A stretch of 64,000 bases of DNA, taken from assembly GCF_000519265.1 (NCBI RefSeq), contig NZ_KI912608.1, positions 2,885,313-2,949,312 of the forward strand, written 5' to 3'. Both the position numbers and the translations under genes were made by a program. Source of the DNA: Desulfonatronum lacustre DSM 10312 (lineage in GTDB: Bacteria > Desulfobacterota > Desulfovibrionia > Desulfovibrionales > Desulfonatronaceae). Below, piece after piece: positions 48,081 through 56,652 of the stretch (within the stretch, counting starts at the first letter, position 1; every line of letters begins with the position of its first letter). The notes under the pieces are model-generated. The model did no database searches and was not told the DNA's origin. It saw only the letters and a program-made list of their open reading frames with translations.

Positions 48081-48397
48081 GGCCTTCCCTTCTTTTGAAA
48101 TCGGCAAGATAGTCGATTGCCCGCTGAATATCGGCTTCCTGTGTCCGTTTATCGCCACCGCATAAAAGCAACACAATCAGCTTTCCCACCCTGCTGAAAT
48201 AGACGCGATACCCGGGGCCGTAGTCTATCCGCAGTTCCGAGACACCACCCCGGAGTGTTTTGCAATCGCCGAAATTACCAGCTTTCAAGCGGTTGATCGA
48301 CAATCTTGGCTCGTGCCCGCACATCCCGGAGGTCGGTCAGCCAATCCGCAATGACCTCCCGACCGTTATTAGCACGGTACCGACGAATGATGTTCAC
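48067..48397 (-). pseudogene. RelE/HigB-like toxin, apparently frameshifted
   Basis: The open frame from ATG 48324 (85 codons) ends with the family body INRLKAGNFGDCKTLRGGVS, ELRIDYGPGYRVYFSR and LIVLLLCGGDKRTQEADIQR. Its first ten codons (MCGHEPRLSI) are not family-like, whereas another frame upstream from GTG 48397 gives NIIRRYRANNGREVIADWLT then DLRDVRARAKI, the expected N-terminus. An indel near 48300 therefore separates the two. The intact part alone probably lacks the first helices. The adjacent antitoxin gene is intact. Confidence 0.7.
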
Positions 48398-48467
48398 GAA
48401 TTTTTGTAACTTTCAAATCACAGATGGTCAACAGATCTATCTCGCCATTTCGGCAAGTTGTCACCTT

Positions 48468-50948
48468 TCATCCACGCAGAAAAAAGTCCCGGTTCGTCCG
48501 TGCCGTCAGCCCGCGCACCGGCACCACGGGGTGGCCGTCACGTTCCTCGACTCCTTCGGGCCAGTCAAAATCCGGATCAATATCGCGCATGGCTTTTTTG
48601 GTCACGCAGAGCAGGCGCATCAGGACGTGGTCGTCGTGGGCGGCGACGATGCGGGCGTTGAGGTTGAAGTCCGCGTCGCCGAGGATGGTACGGACCACGT
48701 AGACCGGGACCTCCCGGCCGCTTTCGTGGCGGCGCAGGTGGGTGGCCAGGTCGATCACCGTGGTGGCTTCCACGGGGGTGTCCCGGTTCCATTCCTCCTG
48801 CACCGGCAGGCCGGCGACGTAGAGGTTCTGGAGCTCAATGCCGATCTGGCGGCAGTTGTAGCAGATCCGCTTCATTTCCTCCGGGGAGTCGTTGATCCCG
48901 GAGAGCAGGGCGATGTTGTTGTACACGGTCACGCCGTGGGCCAGGAGGCGGCGGATGATTTCGCCGTGGACCAGGCGAAACTCGCTGGAATGGACGAACT
49001 GGGTTTCCAGTTCCAGGCGGGTCGGGCGGGCGGGGTCGAGGTGGTTCAGGGCGATCAGTTCCTCGATCACGTCGTCGGTGTAGGCCTCGGGCTCGTAGGC
49101 GAACATCAGGCTGCGCACCCGCAGGGCGGTGACCTGGGGCAGGGAGCGCAGGGCCTGGGCATAGGCCTGGACCTCGGGCAGGTGGTTGAGGATTTTGTCT
49201 TCCGCGGCCAGGACCACGTCCGAAATCTCCGGATTGGCCTGGATGTACTCCAGAATGGCGGGCATCTCCCGGTTCGCGGCCACGTCCACCTCCACCTGGG
49301 TGCGGTGAACGCGCTGCAGGGCCTCGATGCCCGTGGGAACGATGCTTTGACGGATGCGTTGGTCTTGGCAGATGAGCTGCTGGACCCGGCCCAGTTCCTG
49401 GGGATCAAAGTCCCTGGCCGGCGGCGCGTCCTGGGAAAGGGAGCCGAAAAACAGGGACTCGTCGCCGATCCGGGCCATGAACCGGGAGTCCAGGGTCCCT
49501 TCGTGGTTCACGCGGCTTTTCTCCAAGGAAAATTGCGGGGCGAACGACTTGAAGTAGCCTTCGGTGTAGGGGGTGCGGATCCAGATCATATCCGGTTCCT
49601 CCCCGCTTTGCTCCACGGCCCAGCCGCTGGTGTTCCAGTCGATCTTCCCGATCTTGGTGGCCGTGCACAGAATGGGCATGGCCCGGTCCGGCAGGTGGCC
49701 GCGCAGATGGGCCAGGGCCGTATGACCGGCGGAAATGGGCGTCCAGTAGATATTGTTGCCCTGGATGGGGCTGCACGGGATGTAGATGTAGTGCAACTCG
49801 GAGCCCACGGCCCGCAGCTGGGCGTAGAGCTCGGCCAGCTCCGCGCCGGTGTCGTTGCAGTCCTTCAGGAACGGGGTCTGGGTGTAGACGCCGACCCCGC
49901 CCCGGACCAGCCGGGAGATGATCTCCAGACTGTAATGGGAGATTTCGTCCGGATGGATGAAGTGGGTGGCGATCTCGATCTTCTTGTTGGTCTTTTGCAG
50001 CTCCCGGTTCCGGTCGATCAGGTAGTTCAGCCAGAATTCGTTCTCCGCGAAGAACAGGGACGGGTAATAGGAGATGCACCGGGAGGCGATGCGGATGGTC
50101 TGGACGTGGGGAATCCCGGCCAGACCGGCCACTGCCGTGGTCAAGGTGGCCTTGTTCATCAGCGGCTCCCCCCCGGTGAGCACGATCTCCTTGATCTGGG
50201 GCGAGGCGGCGATGTGATCCACCGCCTTTTGGACGTCCTCCACCGTGGGCGCGGGGAGGTTGCGGCAGTCCTTGTGTTTGCGGAAGCAGAACCGGCAATA
50301 CACCGGGCAGCTCATGTGCAGGACGAAAATCGGGCGGTTCTGGTACATCTGTTCCAAAAGCCCCTGGTGAAACTGGCCGATCCAGGTGTTTTTCAGGCCG
50401 GTCTGATCCAGCTCCTGGACAAAGGGCATGAACTGATAGGCCACGTGCCGGGACAGGCGGGACTGGCGCAGGACGTGTCGGGACAGCCGCACCGGGTAGG
50501 TGTCGATGACCTGTTGCAGGTCTTCGCGCTGGTCCTCCGGAACCGTGATGTTGGTCAACTCCGCGTACTGTTCCACCGAGCGCACCGCCACGAACCCGTC
50601 GCCGGGAAGCATCTGCTCCAGGAAGACCAGCAGCAACCGCTTGGGCAGAACAATCCCGGAGACGCGCACCTCCGGACCTTCGTGGTCGTCCATTTCGTGA
50701 TCCGACTGGTGGTTCGTTTTGGCCAGTTGCCGCAAGACCTCCTGGAAAAACGCCGCCTCGTCCATTCCACAGGCTCGAAGCAGGTTCGCGATCCGGTCGC
50801 CATGGCCCAAAAGCGTTCCAAAGTCCGGCCCCAGATAGAACCGCGTGCCCCAGCGCTCCAGAAAATCCACCACAGCCGCCCGCAGCGCGTCGTGGGATAT
50901 GTTTGCTTCGTTTCCTGAATGACTGAATCGTACGGAATAGGTCTTCAT
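48468..50948 (-). CDS. Double-domain KamA-family radical SAM protein
   Basis: 826-residue cytoplasmic protein. The N-terminal ~500 residues are a lysine-2,3-aminomutase-like radical SAM domain with the [4Fe-4S] motif CPVYCRFC (CxxxCxxC), then IKEIVLTGGEPLMNKATLTT and FIHPDEISHYSLEIISRLVR. The PGGGGK lysine motif that binds PLP in true aminomutases is absent, with ILCTATKIGKIDWNTSGW at the comparable place. The C-terminal ~300 residues repeat the KamA barrel (ISDVVLAAEDKILNHLPEVQ, QFVHSSEFRLVHGEIIRRLL) without any cysteine triad. So one active and one pseudo-domain are fused. The reaction is unknown. TTGGAG precedes the ATG by 10 bases. Confidence 0.88.
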   Translation of the reverse strand: MKTYSVRFSHSGNEANISHDALRAAVVDFLERWGTRFYLGPDFGTLLGHGDRIANLLRACGMDEAAFFQEVLRQLAKTNHQSDHEMDDHEGPEVRVSGIVLPKRLLLVFLEQMLPGDGFVAVRSVEQYAELTNITVPEDQREDLQQVIDTYPVRLSRHVLRQSRLSRHVAYQFMPFVQELDQTGLKNTWIGQFHQGLLEQMYQNRPIFVLHMSCPVYCRFCFRKHKDCRNLPAPTVEDVQKAVDHIAASPQIKEIVLTGGEPLMNKATLTTAVAGLAGIPHVQTIRIASRCISYYPSLFFAENEFWLNYLIDRNRELQKTNKKIEIATHFIHPDEISHYSLEIISRLVRGGVGVYTQTPFLKDCNDTGAELAELYAQLRAVGSELHYIYIPCSPIQGNNIYWTPISAGHTALAHLRGHLPDRAMPILCTATKIGKIDWNTSGWAVEQSGEEPDMIWIRTPYTEGYFKSFAPQFSLEKSRVNHEGTLDSRFMARIGDESLFFGSLSQDAPPARDFDPQELGRVQQLICQDQRIRQSIVPTGIEALQRVHRTQVEVDVAANREMPAILEYIQANPEISDVVLAAEDKILNHLPEVQAYAQALRSLPQVTALRVRSLMFAYEPEAYTDDVIEELIALNHLDPARPTRLELETQFVHSSEFRLVHGEIIRRLLAHGVTVYNNIALLSGINDSPEEMKRICYNCRQIGIELQNLYVAGLPVQEEWNRDTPVEATTVIDLATHLRRHESGREVPVYVVRTILGDADFNLNARIVAAHDDHVLMRLLCVTKKAMRDIDPDFDWPEGVEERDGHPVVPVRGLTARTNRDFFLRG

Positions 50949-51147
50949 GCCCGCTGCTCCAAAATGTTGTCGTCCTTAACCCCAACAGCGGCAAATATTT
51001 AGGCCGGATCGATTCCGGTCGTACCGCGTGTTCGCCCCGGAGAGAGGTGCCGGACACGGGCTTGTTCGTCAATGGTTTTGGGCGGACGGGCGATGGCTTG
51101 GCACTACAGCGACACTTCCATTTCCATCGTCTGTCCAGGATGTTCAA

Positions 51148-51411
51148 CCACGGGGCACACGGGGAGCACGGGGAAAGAACTCCTCAATTTGTATTTACTC
51201 AGCACATTTTGTGTTCGCCCTTGCTCCGGCAATCGGAGTCGGGGTCGCTATCGGAATCGGAACAGGAAAAATTATGAACGCTTCCAGCGTTTTCGATCCC
51301 GATAGCGAAGCGCCGATCCCGACTCCGACCCCGGTAACGGTATTACTCAATGCTGAATAGTTACCTCAATTTTACGAAATATCTTCCCTGTGCTCCCCGT
51401 GCTCCCCGTGG
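51148..51411. repeat. Large nested inverted repeat
   Basis: Within the 535-bp gap before the double-KamA gene, 51148-51175 (CCACGGGGCACACGGGGAGC and on) is nearly complementary to 51384-51411. Inside, 51226-51259 (GTCGCTATCGGAATCGG core) is complementary with mismatches to 51293-51336. The whole folds into a hairpin of about 260 bp. Short CACGGGG-type units are widespread in bacterial genomes and often give false HGEHGE-type ORFs, as here. No gene is supported. Confidence 0.75.
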
Positions 51412-51484
51412 TGAAATTTTCAGCAAGATCGGCTGTTGCCCAAAAATGTCGGTGTCGTGTTCGGCTTCGCGAGGCAAAGGCGGA

Positions 51485-52708
51485 TCAGGGCGTGGGCTGA
51501 TCTTGTGACGGCGACGGCTTGAGGGCCGTGGTCAGGAGCGTGCTGAGCAGGATCGCCGCCCCCAGGAGAATGAAGCCCAGGGCGAAGAGGTCGTGGTCGC
51601 CGAAGATGCCAAGTCCGGCCGGAATCAGTCCGCCGCCGGCCAGCACGGCCATGGGCACAACCAGGGAGATGGCCAGGGGCCGGACGGCCGCGGGGTAGAC
51701 CAGGGAGAGCACGGCGAACCCGGCTGGGAAAAAACAGCCGCCCATGGTCGGCTGGACCAGCACCGCCAGCATGACCCAGCTCCCGGGCAGCAGGCCGAAG
51801 GTGATGGTCGCGATGCCGGTCAGGGCCACGAAAATGCGCAGGGCCCGAATGGGACCGAGGCGATCCACGATCATTCCGGCCCAGAAGACCAGAAACAGCC
51901 CGGAAACCCGGGACGCGGCCAGGAGGTAGTTGACCCAGTCCGCGGGCAGATCACGAACGCTGACCAGGTACAGCGGCGTTTGGGCGTAGACGCCCTGGGT
52001 GGCCCCGATGGCCATGGTGAAGAAGACGGCCAGAATCCAGAAGCGCCGGTCCCCCAGGGCGGTCAGGTAGGCCTTGGGGCGGGGAGGAATGCTTTTTTCC
52101 CGGCCCGCGGAACAGTACCGAAGGAACAGAACCAGGGCGACCAGTGCCAGGAGAGCGTTGCCGGTCAACGCCGTCCTCCAGCCCAGCCCCAGACCAATCG
52201 TCATTTCCGCCAGCAGCGGGGCCAGGATAAAGCTGAGGTTCGGGGCCAGCTCATGGATGGCCAGGGCCTTGCCCCAGTTGGTGTGCGGGACCATGGACGT
52301 GAGCACGGCGAAACCGGACGGAAAGTACAGCCCGCCGAAAAGGCCGACCACGAGCAGGCTCGACCGCAGCCAGAGCAGGTTCGGGCTGAGCGCGGCCATG
52401 ACCAGGGCCAGGGCGATGCCCACCGCGGAAACCACGATCACATGGCGGTGCTCCAGACGGGAGGAAAGGAGGCCGGAGCAGAGCAGGGCCACGCTGTAGC
52501 CCAGGGAGACGATGAAGAACAGCTCCCCGGCCTGGGCCTTGGTCAGATCGAAATCGTCACGGATATGCAGTAAAAACGGAGCAAGGACGACCCGGCTCAG
52601 AAAGTTGGCGAAAAAAATGCCCATTAGGCTGAGCAGGCCGGGAACTACGGATCGAAAGGCCGGATAGCCGGCGGCATCCGTGCCGGGAGAGACAAGGGGC
52701 GTGGGCAT
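51485..52708 (-). CDS. Major facilitator superfamily transporter
   Basis: 407-residue, 12-helix MFS permease. It opens GLLSLMGIFFANFLSRVVLA and shows the loop 2-3 element ELFFIVSLGYSVALLCSGLL then SSRLEHRHVIVV, a central loop with SAGREKSIPPRPKAYLTALG, and FWAGMIVDRLGPIRALRIFV in the second half. The substrate is unknown. I use ATG 52708; an in-frame TTG precedes it at 52714. There is no obvious ribosome site. It is not clearly in an operon with its neighbours. Confidence 0.9.
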   Translation of the reverse strand: MPTPLVSPGTDAAGYPAFRSVVPGLLSLMGIFFANFLSRVVLAPFLLHIRDDFDLTKAQAGELFFIVSLGYSVALLCSGLLSSRLEHRHVIVVSAVGIALALVMAALSPNLLWLRSSLLVVGLFGGLYFPSGFAVLTSMVPHTNWGKALAIHELAPNLSFILAPLLAEMTIGLGLGWRTALTGNALLALVALVLFLRYCSAGREKSIPPRPKAYLTALGDRRFWILAVFFTMAIGATQGVYAQTPLYLVSVRDLPADWVNYLLAASRVSGLFLVFWAGMIVDRLGPIRALRIFVALTGIATITFGLLPGSWVMLAVLVQPTMGGCFFPAGFAVLSLVYPAAVRPLAISLVVPMAVLAGGGLIPAGLGIFGDHDLFALGFILLGAAILLSTLLTTALKPSPSQDQPTP

Positions 52709-52833
52709 GATCAAGAAAGTGGAGTGAAAGGGAATGCGTCAAGAGGATGGACGAAACACGCCCTGCGAGGGGTGTGTCGCGTACCGTTACGGGTCGCCCG
52801 GATCAGGGGCGGGGCCGAATATTGCTCGGTCCG

Positions 52834-53223
52834 TTACGGGCCCGAAGCCGAAGCTGCTCCGGTTTTCAGCTCATTGGCGTAGAGGATCGCGGGAATGGCG
52901 AAGAGGCCGTAGATGACCACCGCCATGCCCAGGTCGATGGGCCAGAACGGCGAAGCGGACTCGTCCAGGGTGGACAGCACCAACAAGACGTGGACCCCGC
53001 CCAGGATCAACGTCAGCCGCCCGGGCCAGACCCAGAATGACGGCGAGAAGTGGTGTCGTCCGAAAGCCAACCCATGGCAGGCCAGCAGGCAGAGGGCGAA
53101 AAAGGCGATGTCGGCCAGGATTTTCACGGTGAGCGCGGGTTCGCCGGAAATGGCGAGCAGCAACAGCCGCGTGACCGTGGTGGCCAGGAAAAGAATCGCC
53201 AGCAGGAAGAAATAAATTTTCAT
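52834..53223 (-). CDS. Small four-helix membrane protein
   Basis: 129-residue hydrophobic protein with four predicted helices (KIYFFLLAILFLATTVTRLL, LADIAFFALCLLACHGLAFG, LTLILGGVHVLLVLS, LGMAVVIYGLFAIPAILYAN). I do not recognise the family. It lies 126 bp upstream of the MFS gene on the same strand and could be cotranscribed with it. No catalytic motif is visible; His residues in FGRHHFSP and GGVHVLL are the only candidates for a ligand. Confidence 0.7.
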   Translation of the reverse strand: MKIYFFLLAILFLATTVTRLLLLAISGEPALTVKILADIAFFALCLLACHGLAFGRHHFSPSFWVWPGRLTLILGGVHVLLVLSTLDESASPFWPIDLGMAVVIYGLFAIPAILYANELKTGAASASGP

Positions 53224-53462
53224 GGGTCAACCCCGAGTGGATGGAAAAGCGCCGGGCGTGCGTCCGCTTTCCACGCACGGTTGTTGAGATGTATTCAGGA
53301 ACGTTCTGGGATGTATGGGGCTTGGCCGGAAATGTCAAAAGGCAGCGCGGGCGCTGCAATGGTCTCGCCCTTGAACGGCGTTCCGAATTGAGTCAGTATC
53401 CAGCCCGCCTTTTGCGGCGAACGCCCATTGTTGTACACCTCAATCAATTATAAGGAGAAAGC

Positions 53463-53885
53463 ATGCTGGAAGTCGTCCAGGCCTATCTGACGAGATGGCA
53501 GGCGGACCCGAAGCGAGTCCGTCCTTTTTTCGCGCGCTTGCTGGAAGCGTTGCGCGACCCTGAAAACGAGATGGAGTTCGTGGAACGGGACGGAGTGAGC
53601 GCCAGTCTGCGGGCAAAAATCGCGGAGCCGGACAAGGGCGCTGTCTCGGGAGAACTGTTCTGTCTGGTAGATGTGGTCGAAGACGTGGACGGGCGGTGGC
53701 TCTCGGTCTGTTTTTACGCGGACACGGTCAGTGACCCGGAAGAGCGCGGTAATCTCGTGCCCCTGGGGCTGCTTGGCGAGGACGGTTATTGCTTCGACGT
53801 GGAAGAGCCGGATTCCGTTCTCGAGGATTATGTTCTGGAGAGAATTGACGAGGCCCGGAAGCGCGTTGGGACGGAACGGCGATAG
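53463..53885 (+). CDS. Small acidic protein of unknown function
   Basis: 140-residue soluble acidic protein (MLEVVQAYLTRWQADPKRVR, GELFCLVDVVEDVDGRWLSV, EDYVLERIDEARKR). AAGGAGA precedes the ATG by 6 bases. I cannot assign a family. It is isolated between divergent and convergent minus-strand genes. Its acidic, aromatic character fits a small intracellular binding protein, but no function should be assumed. Confidence 0.75.
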   Translation: MLEVVQAYLTRWQADPKRVRPFFARLLEALRDPENEMEFVERDGVSASLRAKIAEPDKGAVSGELFCLVDVVEDVDGRWLSVCFYADTVSDPEERGNLVPLGLLGEDGYCFDVEEPDSVLEDYVLERIDEARKRVGTERR

Positions 53886-53910
53886 CTGATGGAGCTATTT
53901 AGAGCTCCGA

Positions 53911-54348
53911 TCATGCCGTCTCCGAGGCTTGCGCCTCAAGTTCGGCGATTTGGGCGGAAATCTGATTAATTTCAGCCTGGATTACTTGGATCATGCTGTT
54001 TTTCGTCTGCTCCGGCATAGACTGGTTGGCGGCGATGGCGGACAGTTTGTTCGTCAGGTCCTTCAGCCGGGCTTGCAGCGCCTCCAAGGGGCCGCTTGAA
54101 GAGGAATCGATCCCGCCTCTGGCCTTGTGCATGTACTTCCTGAATGCTTCCGCCGCGTCATTGTCGCCGGTGTCTTCGGACTTTGCGGCTTGCTGAGCCT
54201 CCCTGGCCGCAGGTGAAATGCTCACGGTGTCGCCCCCGGCGGAGGTCGAAGCGCCCCGGAACCAATCCGTTGCCTGAGTTTCCCGGACAATGGGCTGTCC
54301 CGCAGACTCCCCTGTCCGCAAAAAATTCTGATAACCGTCTATGCGCAT
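53911..54348 (-). CDS. DTVSIS-motif protein with C-terminal coiled coil
   Basis: 145-residue protein of low hydrophobicity. After a disordered start (MRIDGYQNFLRTGESAGQPI) comes GGDTVSISPAAREAQQAA, a motif also seen in the next gene (ADTVTISSEGRRAAD) and reminiscent of FlgM-like and flagellum-associated proteins. The C-terminal half is a coiled coil (LEALQARLKDLTNKLSAIAA, IQVIQAEINQISAQIAELEA). It has GGAG 8 bases before its ATG. The function is unknown; a structural or anti-sigma-like role is only a suggestion. Confidence 0.7.
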   Translation of the reverse strand: MRIDGYQNFLRTGESAGQPIVRETQATDWFRGASTSAGGDTVSISPAAREAQQAAKSEDTGDNDAAEAFRKYMHKARGGIDSSSSGPLEALQARLKDLTNKLSAIAANQSMPEQTKNSMIQVIQAEINQISAQIAELEAQASETA

Positions 54349-54634
54349 AGCTCACTCCAATTGGGAAATAGTTGCCGTGCGCAGTATCGCAGCAAAAGGC
54401 ATGCCTCGGTAGCGACTCTGGCCAGAGGTATCCGGCAAGACGTATCTGGCCGGACGCATCTGCTGGCATGAAGCGGCTTCGCCTGCCCTATCCAGCGATA
54501 AACTGACTTCTTGAAGACGGAAAAGGAAATGAAAAGGGCGGACAGTCCGCCCTCAATGGGAATATTTTTCCAGGCGACGACAACAGGCCGCAAGCCAGCC
54601 ACAATGGTCGTCACGGCGAAGACGATGCGCAGGT

Positions 54635-55192
54635 CTACATTATCACGGAAGACTTGCCCATGATGTGCATCAACTCAGCCAGTCGGGTGTCTCCCCGGAC
54701 TCGCTCCATCATTTCTTGACGCAGAGATTCGCTGCGCGACTGGTCAAGCACCAGGGCGTTGTAGTGAGACTCCAAGCCGGTAATGTCGTTTTCAGCAAGC
54801 ATGGCCCGATAATGCCCGCGCACGAGTTCGGCGTATTCCCTACGTTCAGCGGTGGATGCGGCAGCGGCTTGGGGATATCTTTCAGCGAACCAATCTCCTT
54901 TGGCCCCAAGCTGGGTGGAAACTTGAAACCCATATTCAGCGAACCAGGCGGGAATCTGATACATTTCCAGGGGGTAGTCGGCGGCGGATGTCTGCCGGGC
55001 ATCCCCTGTGGCGGAAATGTCGCCGCGCAGAGCATCCGCAGCCCGCCTGCCTTCGCTGGATATCGTCACGGTATCCGCGCTGTTCGAGGAATTGCCGCCA
55101 AGGGAATTTGCCCTGGGCGGAACGGTGTGCACCGAGTTCACGTAAGGCGTGGCGGAAGGGTTGCCGATAGATTGCAGGTTTCCTGTAAGCAT
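54635..55192 (-). CDS. DTVTIS-motif protein of unknown function
   Basis: 185-residue soluble protein. The N-terminal 60 residues are Ser/Asn-rich with ADTVTISSEGRRAADALRGD, matching the motif of the adjacent 145-residue protein. The rest is helical (YPLEMYQIPAWFAEYGFQVS, AERREYAELVRGHYRAMLAE). AGGAGAAGG lies 6 bases before the ATG. No signal peptide or membrane helix is visible. The pair and the diguanylate cyclase upstream on the same strand may relate to surface or motility control, but this is speculative. Confidence 0.7.
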   Translation of the reverse strand: MLTGNLQSIGNPSATPYVNSVHTVPPRANSLGGNSSNSADTVTISSEGRRAADALRGDISATGDARQTSAADYPLEMYQIPAWFAEYGFQVSTQLGAKGDWFAERYPQAAAASTAERREYAELVRGHYRAMLAENDITGLESHYNALVLDQSRSESLRQEMMERVRGDTRLAELMHIMGKSSVIM

Positions 55193-55290
55193 GTGCCTTC
55201 TCCTGGTCGGTCATGAACGGATACCGGATGACGTCCTTTCGTGCTCGAATGCAAGCGTGAGACCAAAAGGCGACTCGACAACCAGTCTCG

Positions 55291-56394
55291 TCAAGTTGAC
55301 TCGGAGGTTCGCGCCCGTTCGCTGGCTGAAGGCTTAGCGCTGTACATGCTCGTGTCTGCCCGTTGGATGAACTGGTGGAGGGTTTCTCCGGGGCGATGCA
55401 TGGCCAAGCCGATGGAGGCCGTGATCCTGAGTTGCGTGGCGACCGCACAGACTTGGGCGACGGGGAGGGTGCGCAGCGCATCCTGGATGCGGTTTGCGGT
55501 TCTTTGAGCCGTTTCCCTGTTCACGTCCGGAAGCAGCAGTAAAAATTCGTCGCCTCCCAGACGGATGAAAATGTCGTAGTCGCGAACGATGTTCTGGATC
55601 GCATGCGCCACGGCGACCAGGAGCTGGTCTCCGCAAGCATGACCCAAGGTGTCGTTGACTTTTTTGAATCCGTCCAGATCGATGAACAGCAGCGCGACCG
55701 GCATTTTTTTACGATGCGCGAACTCCAGGATTCGCGGCGCGTGCTTCATCAGGTAGGATCGGTTATGACAACCGGTAAGATGGTCTTGAGTGGATTCACG
55801 CTGGAGTTTTTCGTGTTCCCGGAGCGTTACCAGGGACCAGGAGAACAGGTCGGCGAAGAACTCGATGAAGTCGGTGGCCATTCCTTCATTGTAGCGCAAA
55901 GGATCGCCGTCTTTCAGGGCCAGAAAGCCGATCAGGTTGTCCGGCTGATACTTGTCCCAGAGGGGAAAGACGCATACCGAGCCGAGACAGTCCCGTTGGC
56001 CGCGTGTTTGGAACAGTTCCCGGGCGGTAGGAGCCTGGATCGCGATGTCCGCGAAGGAGCCGAGCAGTGGGTGCCTGAAGGACTCGGCCAGGCCCATCTC
56101 CCTGAGCATGCGTCGAAGAGAAAGCTGGGATCGGGTGGGGATGGAATCGGGGAGAAAACCGGCGTACTGCTCCCGGTCCAAGACGAGATGAATGTCCCGC
56201 AATTTGAGGCTGCCGCGCAACGTGGTCAGAAGCGCGGGAAGTTGGTCCAGGGAGGTTATGGCCTGGATTTGAGAGGCGCAAAGTTTGAACTTGTGAAAGA
56301 CGGAAAGATTTTGCCTGTACAGTTCCAGAGTCCGCTCCAACCTTTCCCGTAGGCAGTGCGCGTCGGCCGCGTTCTGAGCATCGCGACCGCTCAT
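55291..56394 (-). CDS. Diguanylate cyclase with GAF-like sensor
   Basis: 367-residue cytoplasmic GGDEF protein that makes c-di-GMP from two GTP. The C-terminal domain has DHLTGCHNRSYLMK, LLFIDLDGFKKVNDTLGHAC, the active-site IFIRLGGDEFLLLLPD and ITASIGLAMHRPGETLHQFI. The N-terminal ~190 residues look like a DUF484/GAF sensor (RELFQTRGQRDCLGSVCVFP, LIGFLALKDGDPLRYNEGMA). An RxxD inhibitory site is not evident upstream of GGDEF. The signal is unknown. Confidence 0.93.
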   Translation of the reverse strand: MSGRDAQNAADAHCLRERLERTLELYRQNLSVFHKFKLCASQIQAITSLDQLPALLTTLRGSLKLRDIHLVLDREQYAGFLPDSIPTRSQLSLRRMLREMGLAESFRHPLLGSFADIAIQAPTARELFQTRGQRDCLGSVCVFPLWDKYQPDNLIGFLALKDGDPLRYNEGMATDFIEFFADLFSWSLVTLREHEKLQRESTQDHLTGCHNRSYLMKHAPRILEFAHRKKMPVALLFIDLDGFKKVNDTLGHACGDQLLVAVAHAIQNIVRDYDIFIRLGGDEFLLLLPDVNRETAQRTANRIQDALRTLPVAQVCAVATQLRITASIGLAMHRPGETLHQFIQRADTSMYSAKPSASERARTSEST

Positions 56395-56652
56395 GGAGCT
56401 TCCGTTGGAGCCGGGGGGCGCCGGATTCCGGAAAACAAGGCTTGAGCACGGTGGAGAAATGACTGATGAGCCTCTGAAGGGGACATTGTACCGATGATTT
56501 TAGTCCGCATGGGTGAAGACCGCAACATCAAACGCCCATAACCTCTCGCCTCTCGGCGGTCTTGATCACCTCAGGCACTCCTGATAGCCTGAAATTCTTG
56601 CCTCACCGCGCTTCCCGCGCAACCGAATCACAACGCGTTTTTTCCTGACGAC

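Noticed and set aside
51027-51360. Open frames encoding HGEHGE-like strings
   Set aside because: They are translations of the CACGGGG and TCGG repeat arms and not proteins.
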